Assembly (NCBI RefSeq): GCF_000143105.1
Contig: NW_014040560.1
Location: 2,108,001 to 2,172,000, forward strand
Source: Grosmannia clavigera kw1407
Lineage: Eukaryota; Ascomycota; Sordariomycetes; Ophiostomatales; Ophiostomataceae
Length of the DNA: 64,000 nucleotides
Reading direction: 5' to 3'
Part shown: in pieces, positions 43,385 through 54,900 of the stretch
Layout: each line of letters opens with the position of its first letter
How positions within the stretch are numbered: position 1 is the stretch's first letter
The notes under the pieces: model-generated
What the model was told of the DNA's origin: nothing
Database searches by the model: none
The model's input: only the letters and a program-made list of their open reading frames with translations
Translations under genes and position numbers: made by a program

Positions 43385-45037
43385 CTATATGAAGGACTCC
43401 GAACCAGGGAGGATAGTAATGCGGATTCCCTTTGTCCCATCCTTTGGTGTCGGAACAAATCGATCGTAGTGAATCTTAACATCGTCCTTGGTTGTGTTGA
43501 AAAGACGGAGGCTTGAGCCTATGCGACGAATAAGCAAGCCAAATGCTAAATAGAGCTTAGCATACGCAAGACTAATTTGCATGTTAGTAAGATTGTGTCT
43601 GATCAGGCCTTATTGATTGACTTACTTGATACTAATGCACTGCCGACTACTACGTGAGAAAGACAAGAGATATTTGTTAAGATTATGATGACGTTGACCA
43701 TTGCTATCAAGCCATCGTTCTGGACAGAAGTCGTCGGGGTTCGGAAAGAGATCCGGATGGTTGTGAATAAGTGCAGCCGTCATTCCAACAGGTGTTCCGG
43801 GTGGTATCTCAACCACACGCACGCCACCGTTCCCCGTTTTGCTCGAGTCTGCATTAGTCTTGACGAAAAAGGGACCATCGGGGTTGATTCTCTGGAGACG
43901 TGTGCTGACTCTATAGGAGAGCCGGAGTCCCTCGCAGATAACAGCACTAAGGTATGGCAGTTGTTCTAAGTTGCTGTAGGGGACTCTCTCTTTGGGGTCT
44001 GGGATGGCCGCAAAAAGTTCATTCTGTAGATTTCTTAGAATCCTTGGGTCGTTTAGGACATAGAACAGAATTGCTGAAAGAGACCAGGCGGTTGTTTCAG
44101 TCCTAGCACCAATGACAATTTGGCCCTCCTGCCAAAGCCGCTCCAGTCGTTTCTCTCGCTCAGGTAAATCACCCGTAAGAAGCTTATGAAATATTGTCCT
44201 ACCAGTTCCACGATCAACTTTGTCTTCAGCCACGCTAAGTTGGACCTGTCGAATCTGGCGCCGGATATCCTCTTGGAATTGGACATAGACAGCCGCTTCT
44301 GGATTAATCCAAGTGACAATTGACTGGGGAATCTGGTTCATCAATGTAATGAGCCACGGGAATTGCTTAAACCATGGGCCCATGTCGGTACCAGCGATGA
44401 TGGCTCGGTGGAAATTTGGCTCAAATGTTGGCGCCCCCAGGAAATCATAGCTCTTGTCAAAGGCGTACTCGGTAACAACATCTGTCGTTATGCAGCTAAA
44501 AGCCATGGTCATGGCCACAGGGTTTCCCGAGCCCGTGTGCGCCTGGAGCTGAGAAATAAGCTTCTCAATGGCGTTGTGGATAATGGGCTCGAGTTTGGTG
44601 ACAGACGCCTTGGAGAAGAAGCGATTGAGAGAGCCACGCCTGAGACGATGAAGATCGTGCCCGGGTGTACCGAAGACACTGTCTGGGATACCGAATTGAG
44701 CACTGAAGTAGGCGTATTTGTCTCGCCTCTTGCCTCCACCGGCATAGAGGTCATTGATGAAGGAGGGCTCGTTGACATGGAGCTTATTAGGGCTGATCCT
44801 AACAATCGGGCCGTACTTCTCGTGCATTTTCCCAATTTTAAAGGTGTACCGCCCTCGTTTAAGGCCATCGTAATAAAACTCGTACCACAGCGTCAGTGCG
44901 GCAATCTTTGGTCCTGGAAACTTAGCTAGAGGGTAGAAGTATAGTCGGTAGATTGCAAGAACAACAATGTAGAATCCAAAAGCAGCAGTTGCTATCGTCA
45001 TTGGCCATTTAGCCAGCAAATGTAGAGGACCTTCCAT
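43385..45037 (-). CDS. Cytochrome P450 (P450-3), open frame but key glycines lost
   Basis: Exons 45037-43626 and 43571-43385, about 532 residues; the start MEGPLHLLAKW is preferred over an ATG at 45121 because it sits directly before the anchor (TIATAAFGFYIVVLAIYRLY). It has YFYPLAKFPGPKIAAL, EGLRLSYRVSTRL (ExxR), FCPERWLD and LSFSRSSRQCIS. The subgroup resembles trichodiene-oxygenase-type P450s. Three normally invariant Gly are replaced: the I-helix AGTET motif reads ARTET (codon AGG), and the heme loop F-S-x-G-x-R-x-C-x-G reads FSRSSRQCIS, with both Gly now Ser (AGT). Each fits a single G-to-A change after T. The protein can be translated, but it probably cannot bind heme and O2 normally. 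Confidence 0.75.
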
Positions 45038-45450
45038 TTTGTTGTCGGTTACTTGGCATTGGATCTGTAACACTGGAGTGAGATGGTTGGTATTCAACCC
45101 TTTATTACTACATGTAGTCATAATGGCCCTAGAATCTTCAGGGCTCCATTTTTAGTATTATTAATGTCTACACACCGGCGACTAAGCCTAGTTGAGGCAA
45201 TGCCGGTAGCTAAATGCTCGGAAGTAACATGTTAAAACGATACCCGGAACCCGGAACCCGGAACCCTGTGCCAATATCTAGGCCCGACAAGCGGTATCTC
45301 ACAAGGCATAGGTTGAATTTTAGGCATTTATTTTCTTTGCTTCAAATAGTTCATTCAATTCTCACTTTCTGTTCAAAAGGCGTGATAATATATTCGTAAT
45401 TCACTAATAATGTGTAGAAAAGCACATGTTCGTTTAGTAATGCGATTATT
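45038..45450. other. Intergenic region between P450-3 and the NRPS
   Basis: It holds the P450-3 promoter and the NRPS 3' flank. A short tandem CCCGGAA repeat (about 45243-45266) is the only notable feature. Confidence 0.5.
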
Positions 45451-48400
45451 TTAGTTTTTGCAAGACAGCCCACCATTCATCTCGTTGATGCGTGTGCCTC
45501 GATCAGCTTTAACCAGCTGTCCCAGTATATCCATGAAAGTCTTACCCATTTCCTGCACACCATCCCGACTGTATCTACCACCATCGTATCTCAAACGAAT
45601 GTTCAATACGTCCCCTCTCTGGATTAGACCAAGCCAGATGGGAGCAGTGGGTTTCTGAACCTCATGTATATCCCAGAGCCCAGAATTGACAGGCATGTCC
45701 AGCAAGACAACGACCTGTGAATCAAACCAGTAAGCATCGTCTCTAGAGTTCTTTGGAACATGCCTCTTTATGTCCGGGTACGTCCACTGATAATCGTTAA
45801 CGCGAAGGAATGTCCTTTGCAACGATGTCATTGCCTCCGGCATAGTCCAGTCATCCTTTATTTGCAGCAGCAGTGGGCAACGTCCGTTGAGAGAACCGAC
45901 CACATTCTCAACCGATGGATGGCCAATATTGCGCCCAGAAACACTGATCTTCATCCCCACAGTATTGGAACCAGTGTATTGAACTAGTGTGAGTGCCCAG
46001 GCGGTATATATCACGGCGGCGGAAGAAACGCGATTTTCGGCAGAAAAGGAATCCAATAGGGATTTTCGTACATGGGCGTCGCTCCCCCACGTGTCCCACG
46101 GTTTAGTGCTTGGATTTGAAGGAGGCGGTAGTTGAATATGCCGCAACTTAGACCATATTGTCGTATAGTCACTCCAGAAAGAGTCGATGGCGTCATGTTG
46201 ACGATCATATTCCCGGGAGAGATGCTGGGCTATTCCGGTGTAGCTTGGGGCTGGAGAGAGTGTAGAAGACTGTCCGTTGATGATGGCTTCCATCTCATCT
46301 AAGACAATTCCAAATGACTATGCGTCAGTGTAAATATGGTGAGCAGCCCAATTCATTTGAATTGCGTAGCCAGGAGCATCGATTATCCAAAAAATAGGTT
46401 TCAGGATAGGCAGAGAGGGTTCTCGAGAACGAAGCATAGTCTACAAGGACTCCCTCTCGCGCCTAGACACTGACTCCATATCTGTTTCGTCCAGGACTTC
46501 AAAGCTTTTCCAAATGAAGTCAGGCTTTGCATGTACTGTTTGAGTTTTGGCGTCCAGGTCAAATGTCGATCGATATATGTCGTGACGATAGAACAAGGTT
46601 TCCCACACCTCGTGCAATTGATCGGCCATGATGGTGCCGTTGACATTGCTTCTTGTTAGACCATAAAAGCTGTAGTTCCTCGAAGGGTCCTCCTTGGTCT
46701 TACTCAGCATCTCTAGTTGGTAAGGTGTAAGCGGCGCGGTGAGATGTTCTTTAGCCACGACCGAGTCCATTTCCGGGGTAATAATCGTAGACAGGGATCG
46801 AGAGATTGCCATAGGTGTATCAAGATTAAAGATCTTAGACAAATCTATATTTAGTCCATCGCGGCGGAGACGAGATTGCAACTTGACCGCGGTAAGCGAG
46901 TGGCCGCCCAGCTGGCTAAAAGACGCCGACGGGGGTATCTCGCCAACTGGACTGTCGAATACCGAGGCAAAAGCCTCTAGTACAGCATCCAACGCTGCAG
47001 ATGACTCGACGTCGGACGATTTCTAATGCTCCAGCTGATCTTTCATTCGAGCCTTGGCCAAGACTTGCAAATTCTTTAAGTCGACTTTGCCATTGGACGT
47101 TAGGGGAAACTCGTTGGTTGTAAAGAGAAGATCTGGCACAATGAACGCGTCGCACCTCTTAATTAGATGCTTGCGAAGTACCCCTACGGGTATATTGTCT
47201 GGAGTTAAAAACCCAACGAGCTTTTTCTCAAACATGAAGGCTGCCGCTTGGTGGACACCTGGGAAGCTTCGTAGGGCCGGTTCCACCTCTGCTTCCAGGT
47301 TGATTAGAAACCCGCGGTTCTTTACCACGCGATCAACACGAGCCATGAAATGCAGCCCCTCCTTGTTACGTCGAGCGAGGTTACCAGTTCGATAATGGCG
47401 GATTCCATCCCTGACGAAAAACTTCTGCTGCGTTAAAGGCTCGTTGTTGAGGTACCTAATAGCAAGACACGGTCTACGGATGCAGATCTCTCCTTGGTCA
47501 ACTTCGGCCTCGAGGTTCTCGTTAAGCAGAATTATCTCTACCTTAGAGATTAAGTGACCCAGAACAATCGGGGCACCGGGAGACATCTCGCTTGTAGACA
47601 CTGCCGTGGTGCATTCGGTAGGTCTATAGCAATTGTAGAGCTTCCTCGACTTTGCCGTCTAGAGTCTGACCAAGGTCTCGGTTGGGGCCTCTCCCCCCAT
47701 GTAGATGCTGTGTACTTTATCAAATTCCGGCGTGGGATCCAGGCTGGCTAGCATGGATGGCGTGACTATCAGCGTGCTGCAAGATGAAGCGACATTGATT
47801 ACTTCCGATGGTTGGGTCAATGCAAGAGTTCCACCGTGGCAGATCGTGGAGAAGATGACCCCTGCACATCCTGTTTGTCCCATGTCGTTAGTAAAATGCC
47901 CTTAAGATAATAGCGATGGTATTAATCATAGCAATGGGAAATTTAAAGTGGTTGTCGCAACGCACCGTCAAATGCGACCGAGAAAAAAAGTAACACCTTC
48001 TTGCCGGGTCTTCCTTTCATAGCACCGGGAAAATCCTGCTGCACCAGATGTGCTGCGCTGCCATGGGGAACCATCACGCCCTTTGGTTTTCCGGTGGTCC
48101 CCGATGTGAAAAGGATGTAGATTAGATCACAATACTTCAGACTTTGTCGAATATCACCGAATAGGCTAATCGGTTCATCGCCGACTCTGAGATGTTCCTG
48201 GCTTAGAATATCGGGAACGCGAACGATCTCATATCCCGGTAGGGTGGCATCTACGGTGGTAAAGACTAGATGCGATCCAATCGATTCCAGAGTCGATATA
48301 ATCCGGGTGGAACTCCAGGCATTGACATCGATGGGACAATAGGCTGCTCCTAAGCGTAGAATTCCTAGCACCGCGGCGAGCATCTCCAAACTCATATTTG

Positions 48401-48825
48401 TTACTAGAGGGATACGATCGCGGGGCTTGAAGCCTCGCTTGTGTAGCTCCAAAGCCACTCGTACAGAGGCATCGTATAATTCGCCGTATGACATGCTTCG
48501 CGCACGTAGCTCCGCCGCGACGGTGTGTGGATTGGCTTGTGCATTCTGATCAAATAGGTCGAGAACGCTTGTTCTGAGTTGGCCCTTTCCGCCCATTCTC
48601 GGCGTCAGCGTCACGAAGCCCAGCCAGAGAATTGGCCGTCATTGTTGCGATTGAAGGTGGTTGAGTTCCCGTGTCCACGACATGAGCATAGTGGGCTTCA
48701 AGATCATCGTACAGTTGATCATATGTGAAGAATCCGTCTGCTGGTATGGAGTAGTATGATCCGACTTTTCTCAGGTGCGGAGTCTCCCTAATCTGTCCAA
48801 TGCCGAGGGTCTTTGGTTGATGCAT
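45451..48825 (-). pseudogene. Single-module NRPS (A-T-C) with four in-frame TAG codons and a frameshift
   Basis: From ATG 48825 the frame runs MHQPKTLGIGQI..., then shifts near 48581-48590 (GGAAAGGGCC run) into the adenylation domain (TSVLDLFDQNA; YILFTSGTTGKPKGVMVPHG). An intron at 47965-47871 (95 nt) joins it to one continuous frame from 47870 to 45451, interrupted only by TAG at 47659-47661, 47023-47025, 46441-46443 and 46318-46320. Domains are A (to about 47090), T with its Ser in GGHSLTAVKL, and a condensation domain whose HHIYTDA-stop-SFG motif has TAG where Trp is common. A-domain motifs are also altered: CYRPTEC for the usual YGPTE, and RTGNL for TGD. Intact, an A-T-C module would load one amino acid and condense it with an amine or alcohol, possibly the terpenoid. 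It is divergent from the methyltransferase. Confidence 0.8.
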
Positions 48826-48931
48826 GGGAGCAGCAACCAACAAAACGCGGCGTCACTGTCTGTTGAAAGTGGTAGCAACCATCTAGTAAATTCAACGACC
48901 AAGAAAATCGTATTGCCTTACGAAAAGGAAA
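48826..48931. promoter_or_regulatory. 106-bp divergent promoter between NRPS and methyltransferase
   Basis: The two start codons (48825 minus, 48932 plus) are only 106 bp apart, so the genes share a promoter. This supports co-expression within the cluster. No known binding site is recognised. Confidence 0.6.
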
Positions 48932-49993
48932 ATGACTACAGAATTTGTCGTGGAGGTTGCCAATGGATCAGACCCTACGTTCCGATCCTACAAGGGCAAC
49001 CAGGCTAGTGAATACAACGAAGGTCGCCCTGCCTACGCACAGGAACTGTACCGAGACATACTGAAGTACCACGATAATGCTGGACTGCGTGGCATTGTTG
49101 TCGATGTTGGTTGTGGTCCTGGGAGAGCGACACGCGAAATTGGACGTTTCTTCGACCAGGCAATCGGCATCGACCCTAGTGAAAATATGATTGAGACGGC
49201 CCGGAGGGTCGGTGGCACGACACAGGCCAATAAACCAATCAAGTATCACGTCTCTGCTGCTGAGAAGATAGCAAGCCTCGATGACGTGCCCCTTGGCGAT
49301 ATCGATCTCATTACAGCAGCGACAGCCGTGAGTGCTTTCCATTGCCAAAGTCTTTTACCTTGTATTAACTTTCTCCACTAGGCCCACTAGTTTGACATGT
49401 CAGAATTCTGGGACCAAGCTGCCCAGCTCCTCAGGCCTAGTGGCACGGTCGCTCTGTGGACGACAGGTTGCTTTTATGCGCGTGAGTGACCCAGATGGCC
49501 AGACATTGAGCAGAATCGGTTGTGTTAATGCAGAATAACATCTACAGATCCTTTGTCCGAGAATGCAGCGGAGCTAAACCGTATCATGCGCCGATTGGAG
49601 TGCGATGAGCTCGCTCGCTTCGAAGTTGCGCGCAACATCCTCTCCCGCACACTCTACTATGATTTGACACTCCCTTAGCAACTCAGCCAACCACACCCTG
49701 CTTTTAAGGAAGTTGAATATGTGCGCCATGAATGGGACCGAGATGGCGTTTTATCTAATGGTGATGACTTCTATGGAGGCTCTCTGGTTATATCATTGGA
49801 AACGTTGGAGAGAGGTTATGACACCTCCAGTACTGTTATACGGTGGCGAGAGGCAAACCCGAAGCTCGCCTATGGACCCAACGACTGCGTCAAGAGAACA
49901 ATTTCGCAGCTCCGCGAGGCAGCTGGGCCCGAGGCAAAAGGCACAATTCGGGGAAATACATCAACTGCGCTGCTTTTCTTCAAGCACCGTTGA
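48932..49993 (+). pseudogene. SAM-dependent methyltransferase with two TAG codons at Trp positions
   Basis: Exons 48932-49327, 49382-49481 and 49548-49993 (314 codons) keep one frame. The SAM site VVDVGCGPGRATREIG and GIDPSENMIE are intact, as are SEFWDQAAQLLRPSGTVALW and YVRHEWDRDG, typical of the Crg1/trans-aconitate-methyltransferase-like family. TAG interrupts the frame at 49388-49390 (between AH and FDMSEF) and at 49676-49678 (after YYDLTLP). Relatives have Trp at both places, so TGG-to-TAG accounts for each. If made, the enzyme would O- or N-methylate a small acid, amine or alcohol. Confidence 0.75.
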
Positions 49994-50253
49994 TGACACT
50001 CAGTATTAAAATTGAGTATCGAGAAGATAGATAATTTCATGAAGAAATACCACAATTAGCATTCATACAAGACGCCTATTGCACGCCTTGTGTAATCACA
50101 AAACGCAACTAACAACATTATACAATTATAATCATCACCCCCTCAATTTTTTTTCCCTCTCTATCAAAGTGTAAAACACAAGATCCCAGGCTTTACTAAT
50201 GCACCTAAATCAACATGCCAGCGAACTCGAGATTATAGGGCTGTGTCAAAGGT
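49994..50253. other. Short intergenic region between convergent genes
   Basis: 260 bp, 3' flanks of the methyltransferase and the ABC transporter. Nothing else seen. Confidence 0.4.
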
Positions 50254-53200
50254 TTAAAGCCGTGCCAGCTCGTTGTATTTTTGTCCAGCTTTAATCAGTT
50301 CTTTGTGTGTACCTTGCTTACATATCCGGCCACTCTCGAGAACTACAAAAAAGTTAGTCTAGCCAAGAAAGAAAGAATCGAAGACATAGCTTACCATAAA
50401 TCCAGTCCGCGTGCTCAACCGTACTAATTCTGTGCGCTACGGCGATGGTTGTTCTACTACTAGCCGCCGCATCTAAGGCTTCTTGGACAACCTTCTTAGA
50501 CTCGGAATCCAGGGCCGAAGTTGCCTCGTCGAGAAGTAGAACTCGGGGGTTCTGAATCAATGCCCGTGCAATGGTGATTCTTTGCCTTTGTCCACCAGAT
50601 AACATTGCACCTCAAGCCCCGACCATTGTATTTAGCCCGTCTCTGGAGATAAAGCGGCAGGCGGTCAGCTTGATTTCGATAGAATTCTAATGTGCTGTGA
50701 AATAACGAACAGAAACATAAATAAAAAATGAAAATGAAACTTACGGCAGAGAAGATATGAAATCCAAAATATTGGCATCTTTGCAGGCTTGCATAACGGC
50801 CTCTTCGCTGAAGTTCTCGTCCTCCACGCCAAAGATAATGTTGTCGCGTATCGTGCCGTCAAAAAGAGTCGCCGATTGACTCACAAGAGCTAGCTGTCGG
50901 CGATAGTTTCTCAAGTTCCGATCCTTGATGTTCTGAGATCCGAAAAACACCTGGCCATCGTCCGGGTCGAAGAAACGCTCAAGAAGCGATATAATTGTGC
51001 TTTTGCCGCTGCCGCTGGATCCGACTAAGGCGATATACTTACCAGATAGGATTGTAATATTAATATCGTCGAGTACCATGTGTTCGGGACGACTGGGGTA
51101 CCGGAAAGACACATTTTTAAGCTCGATTGTCCCATCTGTATTGTCAAACGAGGACCCTCCGTCTTCTCGTACATCAATGTTGACCGGTTCACAGAACAGA
51201 GCCTGCATACGCTCAGCCGAGTCCCTCGCCTTCCCGATATCCGGTGCAAACGAGAAGATGGCTCCCGCTGAGAAGGATCCAGCTATGATGGCTGTGTAGC
51301 AGACGAAGAACTGGAACATGGTGTACCCTTCCGTTGTCACTAGCCGACTACCATACCAAAATGTCAACGAGACACACAAGAAGTTCAACGACTGCGATGC
51401 TGCATAAAGTAGCGAAGATTGGCTGACCAATAGCAGAGATTTCTTCCGCTGCATTTCAAGAAGTCGATGGTAGGTCTTTTGTATGGTTCTTTCCAACGTA
51501 AGTGCTGCAACAGTGCGGATGTTGGAACCATACTCGCATGCATAGATGGCAGACGATTCGTAGACCTGGCGAGAGTGGCCCTCGAGCATGGCGACACATT
51601 TCAAGCGAATGATACCACATGCAATCTGGATTGGGGTTGTCGTCGCGCAGACAAGAGCAAGCTTCCATCCGATGGCTGTCGAGAGGGCGAATCCTGCAAC
51701 CAGAACCGTCAGAACTACAAGGAGTGTCCCGAGAACTGCACCTGATAGGCCCTGGAGACTGGAGGCGCTTGTCGAGAGAATGCTGGTGAGAGCGGCAGTA
51801 GAGTGGTCGTTGCGGGAAAATGTGCCAATGTCGTGGTGCAGTACTGTATCAAGCCCCTTGACACGAGCAATGTGTGTAAGTCGTTGCGAGTAATACGCTA
51901 GACAAACGCCTTGCCCTAGCCACCCGCCAACGGTGGTGAAGCCAATCATAAAGTACATCCAACTCCAAAAATCAACCTCTTCACGCACATTTTTATGCTC
52001 GGATGGATTTTGAGACAGGGCGGCGATGATCTTGGCGAGGAAAACGGATTGTCTACACCCAGTGTCAGCATCTCATCTTGGGTAAGGATTCGGGCGTGGT
52101 GCTGGTCCCAACATACGCTGGATGACTCGCCCCGGCAACGATGGAAAACAAGGCGCCCAGAAGAATCAACGTCCGGCCCTTAGGGTTGAGACCGAAAACA
52201 AAGAGAGCCAAGCTCCAGATAGAACTCGCAGTAGTCTTTTCTTCAAGTATTGTGGCGGTAGACCCAGTAGACTGTTTGATCAATTCGGAGTGCCTGGGAG
52301 ACACATCCTTGTCCACTCCTTCTTGTAGTGGGACATCAACTTCGGTTCTGTTCCTTCCTGGGTCTTGAACACTCTGATGTTGGATCAGTTTGGAATAGAT
52401 GCCGTCGTACTCCATGAGGGTTGTGTGTAAGCCTTGTTCAACGATGCGGCCCTCGGACATGACAAGAATGTTATCTGCTCGAGTGATGGTCGACAGTCTG
52501 TTCGACATTAGATTCGACCTCTTCTAATATTGCAGTATTTTGATGATTGTGTTCTTACCTGTGGGCAATCGAAATCGTCGTTCGTCCTTTAGATGCATTC
52601 TCTAGAGCTCTTTGAACGCGACGCTCCGCATTTGCATCTAGCGCGGAGGTTGCCTCGTCTAAAAGCAATATCCTCGGATCGCCTATGACGGCTCTTGCAA
52701 TAGCAATCCTTTGCTTCTGGCCACCAGATATGAGAGATCCAGAGTCTCCCACGTTTGTTGAAAACCCCTCGGGCAAAGCCATGATAAAGTCGTAGGCGTC
52801 GGCAAGTCTTGCTGCATCTTCCACCAACTTCTGTGTTGCAGCGTCATCGAGGTTCTCATGAGCCGATCCGACAAGGCCAAAGCGAATGTTTTCATAAACG
52901 GAAGTTGAAAAGAGAGTCGGATCTTGCTCAACAAGGCCAATTTTCTGTCTTAGCCATGAGACGTCCTGTGTAGAAATATCGACACCATCCAGAACTTGTC
53001 GCCGATTAGTCAAAGTGCTCCCAAAAATGCTGTGCTCCTTTAGGGAATGGATACATACATATCTTGCCACTCACTGGGTTATAGAACCTCTGTAAGAGAC
53101 TCACAATGGTACTTTTACCGCAGCCAGAAGGGCCCACAATGGCAGTCATCTTTCCTAGGGGGAAGTAATGGCTGAAATCTTTCAATACCGGAGCTTCCGG

Positions 53201-54491
53201 GCGTAATGGGTATACATGGCTAACATTTCGTAGCTCAATGGCCCCTACTACTGGCTCTTTATTGCTTCCTGTGGACAAACTCGGGTCGATAGGCGAGTGA
53301 CGACAGCATGTCTGCGAAATCTTGTCGGTTGCCGCGATTCCATTCACGAATGCTTGAGTATGAGGGCTTATGTTACCCAATGCAAATGCTCCGGCGAGAT
53401 TGGCGAACAGAATGGTGAGGATGGCAGAAAGCGACACCCTTCCCTGTATGAGAAAGTGAGAGCCCTGCCAAAAGACCAATCCGTAGCTCCAGAATATAAT
53501 GCCGTTCAATGCTGCAATCATGCAAGCCAACGCAAGACCACTTTTGGTGCCAGCCTCGCGGGCCTTGGCCACGTGCTCTTCGTAGCGGCCCACCAAGGGC
53601 TGTTGCATCCCAAACGCCGTGACCGTACGGACAGATCGAATAGTTTCCTCTACTATGCTGGCTCCCAAAGCATACGCCCGGAGCGATCGCGCCGTGTACT
53701 TAACCATGAAGGATGCCCCAACACTCATGGATATGACCATCAACACCTGAGCTGGAAACAGCACCAGAGTCAATACCCAGCTTTTGATGAAGCTGATAAC
53801 CAAGGCCGACACGAATGTTGCTATAGCCGAGAGTGTAGCCGACGCTTTTCCTGTGATGGCATCCTAGATGGTATTGATGTCCGTTGTCAAACGCGTGTTG
53901 ACTTCGCCGATGGCAAGACCGTCAAAGTAAGCAATATTTTGACGCAGGACAGCAGCCAAATATTTCTCCCGGACGCGTTGAGCAATTCGGTCTCCCGCCA
54001 TGGTGAAACCAACCGTCGCAAAGTATATGGCAGAAAACTCCACGATTGCCAGGTAGACGTAGAGAAGACTGATGTTAGCGACTTCATCGCTAAACTTGTC
54101 AAGCGTCGTGTGCCCCATGAAAAAGCCGCGAAAGGACTGTCCCATGTTTCCCAATAGAAGCTGCCTTACCCGTTAGTCTATGTCATCCAAATATTAATCA
54201 GTACCCCTATCACTTTACCATTGCAAAGGGGGTTGCTGCACCTCCTATTATGGCCGCAACGGCGCTCGATCCCAGCACAAGTCCATCGATAGTGCTAGTG
54301 CAACTCAATAGAAAGCGGACGGAGCCCTGCCAGGTCACAGGACCGGTGATTTGATCTTTCAATACATCCTCGTGGTTTGGCGTCAGTGCCATCACCCCTT
54401 CCTCAATTGATTTCTCCTCGGACGCAGCATCAACGTTGTTAAACCTGGTAGAATCGTGCGACTCGCTCTGGTCGGATGCGTCGACAGCCAT
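50254..54491 (-). pseudogene. ABCB-type full-length multidrug transporter with two in-frame stops
   Basis: Exons 54491-54219, 54160-53059, 52994-52559, 52497-52117, 52052-50745, 50642-50395 and 50342-50254 add to 1279 codons, the size of fungal P-glycoprotein-like pumps. The layout is TMD1-NBD1-TMD2-NBD2. NBD1 has Walker A GPSGCGKST and signature ISGGQKQR; NBD2 has GSSGSGKST and LSGGQRQR. The Walker B sites (ILLLDEATSALD; VLLLDEATSALD) and switch His are present. Stops are TAG at 53864-53866 (after TTDINTI, where Gln is usual) and TGA at 50612-50614 (in NTMVGA-stop-GAMLSGGQ, where Arg is usual, CGA-to-TGA). The second stop removes NBD2 before its signature. It probably once exported the cluster product or gave self-protection. 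Confidence 0.8.
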
Positions 54492-54900
54492 CCTTCTCGG
54501 CAGATGCTGACACCAAGCTACCAATTGTTCAATAATGGAAATTATTAGGCTGGTACAAAACTCCTCGAAATGTATGGTATATTAAGAAGCTTGTGTACGG
54601 ATTTGATAGTAAGGGAGCGGCTCAATTGATGACAAAGATGGACATCGCAATCAGCCATTTAGGGAAAGTTCCGATATGATACATCGCACAGTGAGTTGGC
54701 TTCAAGAGATTCTTTCCACTGCCACCAAGGCCTTGTTATTCATGCCCCATGATAGATGTGCCACTCGTGAATTCATAGGTTCTTTTTCGAGGCAGGCCCA
54801 TACAAAGAACTCGTGACTGTAGGATGGGTTTCCCCATGATGATGGCATCCAGTCGACATTCAATGTAGCCGGTGATGGACAGAGTACATACAAACAGCAC
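54492..54900. other. Intergenic region upstream of the ABC transporter
   Basis: 409 bp holding the transporter promoter and the P450-4 3' flank. No gene or repeat seen. Confidence 0.5.

Noticed and set aside
45243..45266. CCCGGAA tandem run as a regulatory array
   Set aside because: Only about three units, and no second occurrence near other cluster genes.
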